Counted from the stretch's first letter, positions 44,945 through 53,961 are shown. The stretch: DNA of 64,000 nucleotides from CAUZIZ01 sp965219855 (GCA_965219855.1 CBDCOR010000012.1:806001-870000), one strand, 5' to 3'. The notes: generated by a model not told the origin, from the letters alone. A program made the numbers and translations.

Positions 44945-47038
44945 TCAGGCTCTGCCAACAAGCCTACCCTGTGTCCTCAAAATGATTTCTTCAGCGATCT
45001 GCGACGCCAACACCGAGTAGCGTTCGAAGTGCATGCTATAAGTCGCACGCCCTTGGGTAAGTGAGCGCAGCACGGTCGCGTAACCGAACATTTCTTCCAA
45101 GGCAACATTGGCCGTAATCACCTGACTGCTGCCTCGGGGCTCCAGATTTCCTACTTGCCCCCTGCGACTGTTCAGATCGCCGATAACTTCCCCCAGGTAC
45201 TCCTGCGGTACCACGACTTCGATTTTCATCACCGGCTCCAACAACACTGGCCCGGCCTTTCGCACCGCGTCCTTGAACGCCATCGACCCGGCGATCTTGA
45301 AGGCCAGCTCGGAGGAGTCCACGTCGTGATACGAACCGTCCAGCAAGGTCACCGTGATGTTCTGCAACTCGTAACCCGCCAGCGCGCCACTCTCCATGGC
45401 CTCTCGAACTCCGGTCTCCACGGGCCCTATGAACTCTCGTGGAATCGATCCACCCACGACACGGTTCTCGAATACGAACCCTTCGCCTTCGTTGGGTTCG
45501 ACCTCGAGCTTCACATCGCCGTACTGTCCTCGTCCCCCGGTTTGGCGGACGTAGCGGCCCCGTCCCCCGGCTGACTTGGTGATCGTCTCCTTGTACGAGA
45601 CCTGGGGTTTCCCCACATTGGCTCCTACGCCAAAGTCCCGCAGCAGCCGATCCACGATAATCTCCAGATGCAACTCCCCCATTCCGGAAATCAGCGTCTG
45701 TCCCGTCTCGTCGTCGGTGTGCGTCTTGAAGGTGGGATCCTCCTGCATCACCTTTCCCAGGGCGAAACCGAGCTTTTCCTGATCCGCTCGCGTCTTGGGC
45801 TCAATCGCGACCGAAATAACCGGAGAGGGAAACTCCATCGACTCCAGGACGATGGGATTGTTTCTGTCACAAACGGTCTCACCCGTGACTACTTCGCGCA
45901 AACCAACGGCTGCTGCGATGTCGCCAGCCCAGACCTCGGTAATATCCTCGCGCTTGTTGGCGTGCATCTTGAGCAGCCGACCAATTCGCTCCTTGCCTCC
46001 CGAAGACGAATTGTAAACGGTGGAACCCGATTTGAGCTGCCCGGAATACACCCTCAAGAAGGCCAGCTGCCCAACGAAGGGATCGGTCATAATCTTGAAG
46101 ACCAGGGCCGAAAAAGGCTCATCATCGGATGCCTTTCGGATCGCCGGTCGCCCACCTCCCACATCGGTACCTGCGACTGGAGGAATGTCCAGCGGCGAGG
46201 GTAGGTAGTCGACGATGGCATCCAACAGCGGCTGCACTCCCTTGTTCTTGAAGGCGGACCCGCAAAGACAGGGGGTGAAGCGAAGATTACAGGTTCCCTT
46301 GCGGAGAGCCACTTGCAGGTCTTCCGGAGTGACCTCTTCTCCCCCGATGTATTTTTCGAGAACCCCGTCGTCGCCCTCAACCGCCAACTCGACCATCTTC
46401 TCTCGCCACCGCTCAGCCTTCTCCAGATACTCTAGAGGAATGTCCATCTCGACGAACTCGGCGCCGAGCGTCTCTACCTTATAGACCTGTGCCTTCATCG
46501 TGACCAGATCGATGACCCCTTCGAAATCTTCTTCCTGACCCAGCGGGATCTGTATCGGGATCGGATTCGCGCCCAGCTTCTCTGCGATCGAAGCAACGGA
46601 GGCAAAAAAATCCGCTCCCGCTCGGTCCATCTTGTTCATCAGGGCGATTCGCGGAACTTGGTATTTATCGGCCTGACGCCAGACGGTTTCCGACTGGGGC
46701 TCAACTCCCGCTACGGCATCGAAGACGGCCACGGCACCATCCAGGACTCGAAGCGATCGCTCCACCTCGGCCGTGAAATCCACGTGTCCCGGCGTATCGA
46801 TGATGTTGATACGAGCACCCTTCCATACGCAGGTCGTAGCCGCCGACGTAATCGTGATTCCCCGCTCCTGCTCTTGAGGCATCCAGTCCATGGTCGCCGT
46901 GCCGTCATGGACCTCTCCCAACTTGTAGTTGATGCCGGTGTAATAAAGAATCCGCTCGGTAGTCGTGGTCTTGCCCGCATCGATGTGGGCCATGATCCCG
47001 ATATTCCGAATGTTTTCGAGCGCAACTTCTCTCGGCAC
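44945..47038 (-). CDS. fusA: elongation factor G
   Basis: 697-residue EF-G translocase. NIGIMAHIDAGKTTTTERIL holds the P-loop, ERGITITSAAT the switch, NIIDTPGHVDFTAEVERSLR the G3 motif and ALMNKMDRAGADFF the G4 motif. Domain IV begins around GRGRYVRQTGGRGQYGDVKL and domain V around EVVVPQEYLGEVIGDLNSRR. Normal length; second to rpsG in the str operon. Confidence 0.98.
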   Translation of the reverse strand: MPREVALENIRNIGIMAHIDAGKTTTTERILYYTGINYKLGEVHDGTATMDWMPQEQERGITITSAATTCVWKGARINIIDTPGHVDFTAEVERSLRVLDGAVAVFDAVAGVEPQSETVWRQADKYQVPRIALMNKMDRAGADFFASVASIAEKLGANPIPIQIPLGQEEDFEGVIDLVTMKAQVYKVETLGAEFVEMDIPLEYLEKAERWREKMVELAVEGDDGVLEKYIGGEEVTPEDLQVALRKGTCNLRFTPCLCGSAFKNKGVQPLLDAIVDYLPSPLDIPPVAGTDVGGGRPAIRKASDDEPFSALVFKIMTDPFVGQLAFLRVYSGQLKSGSTVYNSSSGGKERIGRLLKMHANKREDITEVWAGDIAAAVGLREVVTGETVCDRNNPIVLESMEFPSPVISVAIEPKTRADQEKLGFALGKVMQEDPTFKTHTDDETGQTLISGMGELHLEIIVDRLLRDFGVGANVGKPQVSYKETITKSAGGRGRYVRQTGGRGQYGDVKLEVEPNEGEGFVFENRVVGGSIPREFIGPVETGVREAMESGALAGYELQNITVTLLDGSYHDVDSSELAFKIAGSMAFKDAVRKAGPVLLEPVMKIEVVVPQEYLGEVIGDLNSRRGQVGNLEPRGSSQVITANVALEEMFGYATVLRSLTQGRATYSMHFERYSVLASQIAEEIILRTQGRLVGRA

Positions 47039-47107
47039 TTCTTCTTCTCAGTTAGGCTCATGCCTAGGCTATGTACACTGGGGCCGGAACGAACTCCGGC
47101 TCATCGT

Positions 47108-47578
47108 CTACCAGCGGTAGTGAGCAAATGCGCGGTTGGCTTCGGCCATACGATGGACGTCCTGCCGCTTGCGCAGGGCCCCACCGCGGTCACTGGCGGC
47201 CTCTATGAGCTCGCCCGCCAATCTTTCCGTCATGGTCCTTTCATGCCGACTCCGGGTATAGATCACCAACCATCGGATCGCAAGCGATGTCTGACGTCGG
47301 GCACTTACCTCAATCGGAACCTGATAGGTAGAACCACCCACACGACGAGATTTGGTCTCCACCATGGGTCGGACCTTATCCACCGCCCGCTTGAAGATCT
47401 TCATCGGATCCTCGCTCGTCCGTTCCTGGATCAAGGTCATGGCCTCATAGAAGATCCGTTCGGCAGAACTCTTCTTGCCCTGCTGAGTGATCTTGTTGAT
47501 AAACCTGGTGACCAACTTACTGTTGTAGACCGAGTCGGCTAGAACAGGTCTCTTCGGGACTTCTCGTCTTCGTGGCAT
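47108..47578 (-). CDS. rpsG: 30S ribosomal protein S7
   Basis: 156-residue S7, which organises the 16S 3' domain. MPRRREVPKRPVLADSVYNS, FINKITQQGKKSSAERIFYE and VRPMVETKSRRVGGSTYQVP are diagnostic. Lies between rpsL and fusA. Confidence 0.98.
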   Translation of the reverse strand: MPRRREVPKRPVLADSVYNSKLVTRFINKITQQGKKSSAERIFYEAMTLIQERTSEDPMKIFKRAVDKVRPMVETKSRRVGGSTYQVPIEVSARRQTSLAIRWLVIYTRSRHERTMTERLAGELIEAASDRGGALRKRQDVHRMAEANRAFAHYRW

Positions 47579-47655
47579 TCACCGTGCTCCCGATACAAAA
47601 CAAGCTGCAAAAGAGTGATCTCCAGTTGCAGCTTGTGAGGGATCGTCCTAGTTCG

Positions 47656-48030
47656 TTAACCTTTCGGCCTCTTGGCCCCGTACTTGGATCGGCTCTTCTG
47701 GCGGCCCTCCACCCCCGCCGTATCCAAGGTTCCCCGAATGACGTGATATCGGACTCCGGGCAAATCTTTAACGCGCCCACCTCGAATCAACACAATAGAG
47801 TGCTCCTGAAGGTTGTGACCAACACCCGGGATATAGGTAGTCACCTCGATCCCGTTGGTCAAACGTACGCGAGTGACCTTTCGAAGCGCCGAATTCGGCT
47901 TCTTCGGCGTCTGGGTGTAAACCCGTACGCAAACGCCCCGCCGCTGGGGACAGGACTGAAGAGCCGGACTCTTCGTCTTTGCTCTGGCCTTGCTTCTACC
48001 TTTACGCACTAGCTGGTTGAATGTTGGCAT
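47656..48030 (-). CDS. rpsL: 30S ribosomal protein S12
   Basis: 124-residue S12 of the decoding centre. QTPKKPNSALRKVTRVRLTN includes the paired lysines at which streptomycin resistance arises in other bacteria; both are the wild-type residue here. HNLQEHSIVLIRGGRVKDLP and GVRYHVIRGTLDTAGVEGRQ complete the second loop. First gene of the superoperon, with a leader of about 86 nt from the predicted promoter. Confidence 0.98.
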   Translation of the reverse strand: MPTFNQLVRKGRSKARAKTKSPALQSCPQRRGVCVRVYTQTPKKPNSALRKVTRVRLTNGIEVTTYIPGVGHNLQEHSIVLIRGGRVKDLPGVRYHVIRGTLDTAGVEGRQKSRSKYGAKRPKG

Positions 48031-48059
48031 AGTGTGATGGGCCTTAAATTCCTCAGAAA

Positions 48060-48089
48060 CAAAAAAATGATGCCAACATAGGCATCATT
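48060..48089 (-). terminator. intrinsic-terminator-like hairpin in the rpsL leader
   Basis: On the minus strand AATGATGCC pairs perfectly with GGCATCATT around TATGTT (48089-48066) and runs into a T tract (48067-48061). It lies between the predicted rpsL promoter and the rpsL start codon, so it may act as an attenuator rather than an end-of-operon terminator. Confidence 0.7.
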
Positions 48090-48122
48090 TGGATCCACTC
48101 CGCCTAATCAAAAAGCCTGAAG

Positions 48123-48152
48123 ATCTTAGCCTGATCCCCGCAGCCTTGTCAA
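48123..48152 (-). promoter_or_regulatory. predicted sigma-70 promoter of the str-S10-spc-alpha superoperon
   Basis: Minus-strand TTGACA (48152-48147), an 18-bp spacer and TAAGAT (48128-48123). The start of transcription would be near 48116. The -35 box overlaps the -35 box of the plus-strand waaA promoter. Confidence 0.6.
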
Positions 48153-48175
48153 GCGGCGGAAACTACTATTATAAA
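48146..48175 (+). promoter_or_regulatory. predicted sigma-70 promoter of waaA-lpxK
   Basis: Plus-strand TTGTCA (48146-48151), an 18-bp spacer and TATAAA (48170-48175). A start near 48182 would give a leader of about 84 nt with a perfect hairpin just before the start codon. Confidence 0.5.
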
Positions 48176-48218
48176 ACACTCTTTCGGTGAAAATGATAGC
48201 CTCCTGAAGGGAGAGAGG

Positions 48219-48247
48219 AAAAAAACCAAGATACACTTGTATCTTGG
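48219..48247 (-). terminator. minus-strand intrinsic terminator between waaA start and the rpsL promoter
   Basis: Read on the minus strand, CCAAGATAC pairs with GTATCTTGG (9 bp, 4-nt loop) and is followed by seven T. It would stop transcripts entering the str operon from the waaA side. On the plus strand the same dyad lies about 18 nt before the waaA ATG and could also fold in that leader. Confidence 0.65.
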
Positions 48248-48265
48248 GATTTGATGCTCTAAGAA

Positions 48266-49600
48266 ATGCGCATTTGGATGACCCTGTATTCGCTGACCTA
48301 CAGCTTCCTCTTGATCCCCTGGCTTTTCCTCTCCCTCTATCGCTACTTTGCCGAGGGAAAGCGGGTTCATCTGAGGCAGAGAATGACACTGCCGCAAGCC
48401 TTCCGAAGGCTGTCGAGCGAACCCAAAGAGTCCCGTATCTGGATTCACGCTGTCTCGGTGGGAGAGGTCAATTCAGTTCGCCCCTTGGCCGATGCCCTCA
48501 ACCTACCCTCCTCCCAACTATTCATCTCCACCACCACGGAAACGGGACAGGCCCTCGCTCGCCAGCTGTTCCAAGACCGTGCTCACGTCTTCTTCTTTCC
48601 ACTGGACTGGGGATGGCTCTGCCGTCGCTATCTGCGTGCCATTCGTCCTTCAGTTGTCCTGATTGCTGAGACTGAGCTCTGGCCCAGGTTCATAACCAGT
48701 GCCGCTTCGCTCGGGATTCCGATCGCGATCGTCAACGGCAGGATCTCAGATCGCTCCTTTCGCCGCTACCGACGCGTCCGGCGTGCCCTGCAGCCGATCC
48801 TGGATCGAGTAGAGCGTTTCTGCATGCAGTCAAACCAGGACAAGAAGCGAATGCTGGAGCTGGGGGCCCAGAAAGGCCGCGTCCACTGGATCGGCAACCT
48901 GAAGTATGACTATGACCTCCCCCCCGCCGAGGAGAAGTTGGCAGCCGTAAGCCTGGCTCGTCGCCTGCTGCAGCGAAGTGCCGAAAACCCGATCTGGGTC
49001 TGCGGCAGCACTCGCGAGGGGGAAGAAGAGCCGTTGTTGGGGACCTACATTCAGCTGCGCCAGGATTTCCCCCAGCTGCGGTTGCTGATGGCACCGCGCC
49101 ACTTGCGAAGATCCGCAGTCATCGAGGGCCTGCTCCAAGAGCACGCTCTACCCTATGCCAGGCGCAGCGACTTCAATCTGCTGAGCCAGGAGGAGCTCCT
49201 GGCACAGGAGTGCGATGTGCTCATACTTGACAGCATCGGTGAGCTTCCTTTTTTTTATGAGCTAGGGGAAGTCATTTTCGTGGGAGGAAGCTTGGTAGCC
49301 ACGGGGGGGCACAACATCATAGAAGCAGCCTACTTTGGCAGGCCCGTCCTGGTGGGACCTCACATGGATAATTTCCGCGAGATCGCTGACACCTTCCTGG
49401 AAGCCTATGGGGCCCTCCAGGTACAGGATCCAGAGCAGCTGACAGCAAAGATCCGTGACCTACTGCGCGACACCAAGGCGCGAGAGTGGCTGGGACGGAA
49501 TGCCCGCAAGGTCATCCGCGACAATCAAGGTGCCGTGCTGCGGACCCTCGAAATCGTCGACCAATATCTGGATCAATCTGGTAGGACCACGTCCCTATGA
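48266..49600 (+). CDS. waaA: 3-deoxy-D-manno-octulosonic acid (Kdo) transferase
   Basis: 444-residue membrane-anchored GT30 glycosyltransferase that adds Kdo from CMP-Kdo to lipid IVA. An N-terminal hydrophobic anchor (YSLTYSFLLIPWLFLSLYRY) precedes IWIHAVSVGEVNSVRPLADA, with the catalytic-site Glu region, then VVLIAETELWPRFI near 130 and GGSLVATGGHNIIEAAYFGR near 338-357, the nucleotide-sugar-binding signature. Start ATG 48266. The stop overlaps the lpxK start by 4 nt, so the two steps are coupled. Shows that the organism makes Kdo-lipid A. Confidence 0.95.
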   Translation: MRIWMTLYSLTYSFLLIPWLFLSLYRYFAEGKRVHLRQRMTLPQAFRRLSSEPKESRIWIHAVSVGEVNSVRPLADALNLPSSQLFISTTTETGQALARQLFQDRAHVFFFPLDWGWLCRRYLRAIRPSVVLIAETELWPRFITSAASLGIPIAIVNGRISDRSFRRYRRVRRALQPILDRVERFCMQSNQDKKRMLELGAQKGRVHWIGNLKYDYDLPPAEEKLAAVSLARRLLQRSAENPIWVCGSTREGEEEPLLGTYIQLRQDFPQLRLLMAPRHLRRSAVIEGLLQEHALPYARRSDFNLLSQEELLAQECDVLILDSIGELPFFYELGEVIFVGGSLVATGGHNIIEAAYFGRPVLVGPHMDNFREIADTFLEAYGALQVQDPEQLTAKIRDLLRDTKAREWLGRNARKVIRDNQGAVLRTLEIVDQYLDQSGRTTSL

Positions 49601-50634
49601 AGTCCATACTCTCTCGGCTTTACGCCGCCGTCCTCGTCCTGAGGATGCGCCTCTACCGTAGTGGGATCCTGAAGCGGAGGACGCTACCAAGCCCTGTGAT
49701 CAGCGTCGGAAACCTGAGCGTCGGCGGCACCGGAAAGACTCCCTTTGTCCTCTACCTCGCCAGGCTCTTGCAGGAAGCGAGCTACAAGACGGTGGTCCTG
49801 AGCCGCGGCTACCGGGGCCGGGCCGAAAACTCCAGCCTGCTGGTGAGCGACGGCAGCAACGTCCTCTGCCAGCCGGAGGACTGCGGAGACGAGCCCTACC
49901 TGCTGGCAACCAGGCTCTCCGGGGTTGCCGTTGCGGTCGGCAAGAACCGTCACCGGGTCGCTCTCGACAGGCCGGAAACTCGTGATGCGGATGTCTATCT
50001 GCTGGATGATGGGTTTCAGCACCTGAAGCTGAAACGCAATCTGGACATACTACTCTGGGACGCGGCGGACCCCCCGAACCGACTCGAGCTGCTTCCGGCG
50101 GGTCGACTCCGCGAACCTTTCAGGGCAATTGAGCGCGCCGATTTGGTGGTCGTGACACACGCCCATCTAACCTTCGATTACGAGGCATTGGAGCGTCGGA
50201 TCCGCCACTATAACAAAATCGCCACGATCTCCTACTTCTACCACGATGCCACCGGGATCTACGACCTCAAGAGCGAGAAGGCCTATCGGGTGCGGGACTT
50301 TTCTGGCAAGCGCGTGATCGCCCTGGCCGCCATCGGGAATCCGGAGGTCTTCATCGAAGACCTGGCTCACTATCAGATCCAGGTCGTCGATCGGGCTCTC
50401 TTTCGCGATCATCACAACTTTAGTCAGGGGGAGCTGGGCGACGTGCTCAAGCGGATATCCGAACTGGACGCCGACGGCCTGATGACCACGGAGAAGGACG
50501 CGGTTCGTCTGAAGAAACTGGATTTCCCGGAAGAGCAGATCTTCGTCTTTCAAATAGAGTTCCGCCCCGAGGACGCGGCCGAGTATAGGAAGTCGTTTCT
50601 TTCTGAAATGGAGAACCTCCCGGGGCCGCACTAG
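49597..50634 (+). CDS. lpxK: tetraacyldisaccharide 4'-kinase
   Basis: 345-residue inner-membrane kinase that phosphorylates the 4' position of the lipid A disaccharide. A Walker A motif is in SVGNLSVGGTGKTPFVLYLA (about residues 35-54), followed by VVLSRGYRGRA, GDEPYLLA and DVYLLDDGFQHLKLKRNLDI with the conserved Asp pair. MTTEKDAVRLKKL is in the C-terminal part. Start ATG overlaps the waaA stop. Confidence 0.95.
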   Translation: MKSILSRLYAAVLVLRMRLYRSGILKRRTLPSPVISVGNLSVGGTGKTPFVLYLARLLQEASYKTVVLSRGYRGRAENSSLLVSDGSNVLCQPEDCGDEPYLLATRLSGVAVAVGKNRHRVALDRPETRDADVYLLDDGFQHLKLKRNLDILLWDAADPPNRLELLPAGRLREPFRAIERADLVVVTHAHLTFDYEALERRIRHYNKIATISYFYHDATGIYDLKSEKAYRVRDFSGKRVIALAAIGNPEVFIEDLAHYQIQVVDRALFRDHHNFSQGELGDVLKRISELDADGLMTTEKDAVRLKKLDFPEEQIFVFQIEFRPEDAAEYRKSFLSEMENLPGPH

Positions 50635-50637
50635 CCG

Positions 50638-50678
50638 CCAAGGTCCCAAGTGGGATCTCTTGTGATTTGGGACCTTGG
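50638..50678. other. 12-bp inverted repeat between lpxK and waaF
   Basis: CCAAGGTCCCAA and TTGGGACCTTGG are perfectly complementary across a 17-nt loop. No T tract follows. Similar GATTTGGGA text occurs near 27190, so this may be another interspersed motif. It could attenuate or stabilise the mRNA ahead of waaF. Confidence 0.5.
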
Positions 50679-50696
50679 GATTCTGGTAGCTTACCA

Positions 50697-51734
50697 ATGA
50701 GCCGTATATTGGTGTGCTCCACAAATTGGATCGGCGACGTCGTCATGTCGCTGGCGGCTCTCCGAGAGCTGAGGCGTTTGTACCCGAGTGCGCATCTGAC
50801 GGTGCTGGCGCGGACCTGGGTGGCGGCAATGTACCAGGATCAGGGCCTGGTCGATGAGATCAGGATACTGGAGAGATCCTCACCAACCCCCCTGGGTCTT
50901 CTAAAGACTGCTCGCTGCTTGCGTGACTTCGATATCTCTATTCTCTTCCCCAACTCCTTTGGGGCAGCGCTGCTCTCCTTCCTGGCCCGGATTCCGGAGC
51001 GGATCGGGTACGCTACCGATCGCCGAAGTCTTCTTCTTTCCCGGAGGGCCAAACCACGAATACGCCAGCTGGATCGCCACCAGATCTTCTATTACCTGGA
51101 CTTGCTGTACCAGACCGGGTTGTCCTCCATCGACTATCTGAACCAGAGTTCGATCCAACCCGACATTCGACTGCAGGCCACCCCCCGAATCCTGGAAAGT
51201 GCCGATACTCTGATGAAGGACACGGACATCGACACCAGGCGTCCCCTCATCGCTCTCAATCCAGGCGCCAGCTTTGGTCCGGCGAAGCGTTGGTTCCCAG
51301 AGAGATACGCAGCCCTGGCAGATCGACTGGTTCAAGAGGCGGACGCCGAGGTCCTTTTGCTGGGCTCCACTTCAGAGGCGGCAATCGCCCGTCAGATATC
51401 CAACCAGATGAGCCAGAAAGCCAACAATCTGGTGGGTCGAACCGACTTGCCCACCCTGATCGGAATCATTTCTCGCTGCCAGCTTGTGGTCGGCAACGAC
51501 TCCGGTCCCATGCACCTGGCCGCAGCGCTGGGCATTCCTCAGGTCGCAATTTTCGGATCCACTGACGAGAAGGCCACCGGCCCCTTCAATCCCAAAGCAG
51601 TAGTCCTGCACAAGCACGTCGAGTGCAGCCCCTGCCTGCTGCGAGAGTGCCCCATCGATCTACGCTGTTTCGATCGGATTCAGGTGGAGGAGGTGATGGA
51701 AGCGTCGGTGGGGCTGTTGAATCAGGCTGTTTAG
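50697..51734 (+). CDS. waaF: lipopolysaccharide heptosyltransferase II-like, GT9
   Basis: 345-residue GT9 glycosyltransferase; family members add heptose from ADP-heptose to the LPS inner core. ATG 50697 gives MSRILVCSTNWIGDVVMSLA, the typical WaaF start with the GD acceptor-site pair. FGPAKRWFPERYAALADRLV near 200 and VVGNDSGPMHLAAALGIPQV with FGSTDEKATGPF near 260-300 form the nucleotide-sugar site. CSPCLLRECPIDLRCF is the usual cysteine-rich tail. WaaF versus another GT9 is inferred from the sequence start and context. Confidence 0.88.
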   Translation: MSRILVCSTNWIGDVVMSLAALRELRRLYPSAHLTVLARTWVAAMYQDQGLVDEIRILERSSPTPLGLLKTARCLRDFDISILFPNSFGAALLSFLARIPERIGYATDRRSLLLSRRAKPRIRQLDRHQIFYYLDLLYQTGLSSIDYLNQSSIQPDIRLQATPRILESADTLMKDTDIDTRRPLIALNPGASFGPAKRWFPERYAALADRLVQEADAEVLLLGSTSEAAIARQISNQMSQKANNLVGRTDLPTLIGIISRCQLVVGNDSGPMHLAAALGIPQVAIFGSTDEKATGPFNPKAVVLHKHVECSPCLLRECPIDLRCFDRIQVEEVMEASVGLLNQAV

Positions 51735-51769
51735 CTCCAACCTCGGCCTCACCTGAAACTTCATTGGTA

Positions 51770-51800
51770 CGTCGCACGTCGGAACGTCAGAACGTCGCAC
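51770..51800 (-). repeat. 33-bp dispersed repeat, copy 2 (between waaF and the next GT9 gene)
   Basis: Reverse-complement copy of the core at 32153-32185 with one or two differences (read on the minus strand: GTGCGACGTTCTGACGTTCC then GACGTGCGACG). Confidence 0.85.
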
Positions 51801-51919
51801 CTCCAGATCCTCGATTAATGCGTCCCGCACACAGGTGATCAATTAATGCGAAAGTTCGGGAAGCCTGAGCGGCCTTTCTGCAGTATCTTTAGAAAGATCG
51901 ATCGAACGCAGCGCAGCAG

Positions 51920-53032
51920 ATGGGAATGAATGCAGTGACAAGACGCACCGAGTTGAAGACAAGACTCGACTCCGTATCCGCCGACGAGCTGGGAAAGATT
52001 CTGATCGTGCGTCTGGGCTCACTGGGGGACATCGTCCACAGCCTCCCCGCCCAGCAACAGATTCACCGCCGATTTCCAGAGACCGAGATCCACTGGTTGA
52101 CAGAGCCACACTATTTGCCATTGCTCCGGAGGGTCCCCGGGATCGCCCAGCTCTGGGGAGCCGATACCAAACATTGGCGCCAGCGACCGTCCAGCAGCCG
52201 CGCGATCATCCCGCTGATCCTGTCGCTGCGCAGCGAGGGATTTGATCTCGTGCTGGATTTCCAAAGGCTCATCAAGTCGGCGTTCTTAGCCAGGCTATCA
52301 GGTGCCAAGAGAGTTGTGGGCTTCGCCAAGGAGGAGTGCCGAGAACCGCACGCCGCACGCTTCTACACCGAGACCATCCGACGCCAGGGCAATCTACACT
52401 GTCACGCCATCGAGAACAATCTCGACCTGGTCCGGTTCCTCGGCTGCGACGAGGAGACGGACGGGCGGGTGCCGCTGCAGGTTCCCAGCGAGGCGAGACA
52501 CTACATCGACACTCAGCTGGCCCAGAACAACGCCGAGCATCCAGTTCTCGTCAACCCGGGGGCCGGCTGGACGACCAAGCTCTGGGGCGCTGTCCACTAC
52601 GCCCAGCTTGCGCTCCAAGTACGCCGCCGGCTGGATCTGCCGACTGTTTTCACCTACGGACCCGGCGAAGAAGGTCTGATCGACGAGATCCGGAAGGCAT
52701 CGGAACCAGAAGCCATCGTCAGTTTCCCCACCGATCTGCTTCAGTTCGCAGCCTTGTGCCAGCGAGCCCAGCTGATGATCGCCGGGGACACTGGCCCACT
52801 GCACCTGGCAGTGGCTCTTGGCACTCCTACGGTATCCATACTGGGCCCTTCACCCGTGTGGCGCAATGCCTCCTTCAATCCCGAAGACAACACCGTAAAG
52901 CGCTATTTGTTCTGTTCCGATTGCAATAAGAGAACCTGCGAGGAGTTCATCTGTATGAACATTCCCGTCTCTGAGGCGTTCGAGTCGGTCAAGCGCCGCC
53001 TCTCTTCTGCCCAAGCTCCTCCAGGGTCATGA
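51920..53032 (+). CDS. waaC: GT9 heptosyltransferase, WaaC (heptosyltransferase I)-like
   Basis: 370-residue GT9 enzyme, probably adding the first heptose to Kdo. An N-terminal stretch of about 24 residues precedes KILIVRLGSLGDIVHSLPAQ, the usual WaaC opening. VLVNPGAGWTTKLWGAVHYA, LMIAGDTGPLHLAVALGTPT and ILGPSPVWRNASF mark the donor site, and SDCNKRTCEEFICM the C-terminal cysteines. It follows waaF after a 185-bp spacer holding a dispersed repeat. The gene symbol is by analogy; activity on another acceptor cannot be excluded. Confidence 0.8.
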   Translation: MGMNAVTRRTELKTRLDSVSADELGKILIVRLGSLGDIVHSLPAQQQIHRRFPETEIHWLTEPHYLPLLRRVPGIAQLWGADTKHWRQRPSSSRAIIPLILSLRSEGFDLVLDFQRLIKSAFLARLSGAKRVVGFAKEECREPHAARFYTETIRRQGNLHCHAIENNLDLVRFLGCDEETDGRVPLQVPSEARHYIDTQLAQNNAEHPVLVNPGAGWTTKLWGAVHYAQLALQVRRRLDLPTVFTYGPGEEGLIDEIRKASEPEAIVSFPTDLLQFAALCQRAQLMIAGDTGPLHLAVALGTPTVSILGPSPVWRNASFNPEDNTVKRYLFCSDCNKRTCEEFICMNIPVSEAFESVKRRLSSAQAPPGS

Positions 53033-53097
53033 TGGTACAACCTGGATCGAGGGATTGCTCTGACCGTTTCCGACCCCTGTGCGCGTCTATTCAATAG

Positions 53098-53961
53098 ATG
53101 ATGAAACGTTCGAGGAACGCTGTCTTCCTACTCCTCTCTGGTCTCCTCCTCTGGGGGCTGATTCAGGCTCGAGACAAAGGAGGAAGCAGACCGCTATTGG
53201 TCAAGGGCCAGGCCTACACCGCACCCTTTCAAGCGGGCGAGAGGCTGCGCTACGAGGTGAACTGGAAACCGCTCTTTATGCTCCCGGCTTTCAAGGCTGG
53301 AGAGATCAGCTTCGAGATAGGAAAGTCAAAGTACCAGAACAGACCCGTCTATACCCTGAGCATGCGTGCCATCTCCGCTGGACGTCTGACCGAAGTCGCC
53401 AACCTGGAGGTAAAAAACCACTTCGAATCAATCATCGACAGCAAGAGCTTCCAGTCCTACCGGATCCTGAAGAAGACGAGGCAAGGCAAACGCAAGCGAG
53501 ACATGCTAACCGTCTTCGACTACCGAAAGAACTCTACCTGGCTGCAGGAGCTGGATTTCTCCGTAGATCCCCCCAAGGAGCTCCGCAACCAGAGAAGACC
53601 TGGGATCCCAGCCCCCTTGAACGACGTGATCTCCGCCTTCTACGCCGTCCGCCTGCACCGCTTGGAGCCCGGAAGCGAGTACTCACTCAACCTCAGCGAC
53701 AACGGACGGGTAAGAGAGATGCGCGTACTGGTGGAGAAAGAGCAAAAGGTAGAAACCCAAATTGGAGACTTCGATGCGGTCAAGCTCCTGGCTGAGGGGG
53801 GAATTTTCTCCAAAGGTCGCAGCCTTCGCATCTGGTACTCGAGGGATCGACTCCGGGTCCCCGTCAAGTTCGAAGCGGATGTCAAATTCGGGACCGTTTT
53901 CGGTGAATTGATCCAGCTCGAGGCTGGATCGATTGGAAGGGGTCTGATCCGAGTCAAGTAG
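53098..53961 (+). CDS. DUF3108 domain protein, exported
   Basis: 287-residue exported protein of the DUF3108 family, function not established. It has an N-terminal signal/anchor (NAVFLLLSGLLLWGLIQA), then FQAGERLRYEVNWKPLFMLP, AGEISFEIGKSKYQNRPVYT and VANLEVKNHFESIIDSKSFQ, typical of the beta-rich DUF3108 fold, and RSLRIWYSRDRLRVPVKFEA near the end. Two adjacent ATG codons (53098, 53101) could start it. It follows the heptosyltransferase in the same direction, so an envelope role is plausible but inferred. Confidence 0.8.
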   Translation: MMKRSRNAVFLLLSGLLLWGLIQARDKGGSRPLLVKGQAYTAPFQAGERLRYEVNWKPLFMLPAFKAGEISFEIGKSKYQNRPVYTLSMRAISAGRLTEVANLEVKNHFESIIDSKSFQSYRILKKTRQGKRKRDMLTVFDYRKNSTWLQELDFSVDPPKELRNQRRPGIPAPLNDVISAFYAVRLHRLEPGSEYSLNLSDNGRVREMRVLVEKEQKVETQIGDFDAVKLLAEGGIFSKGRSLRIWYSRDRLRVPVKFEADVKFGTVFGELIQLEAGSIGRGLIRVK

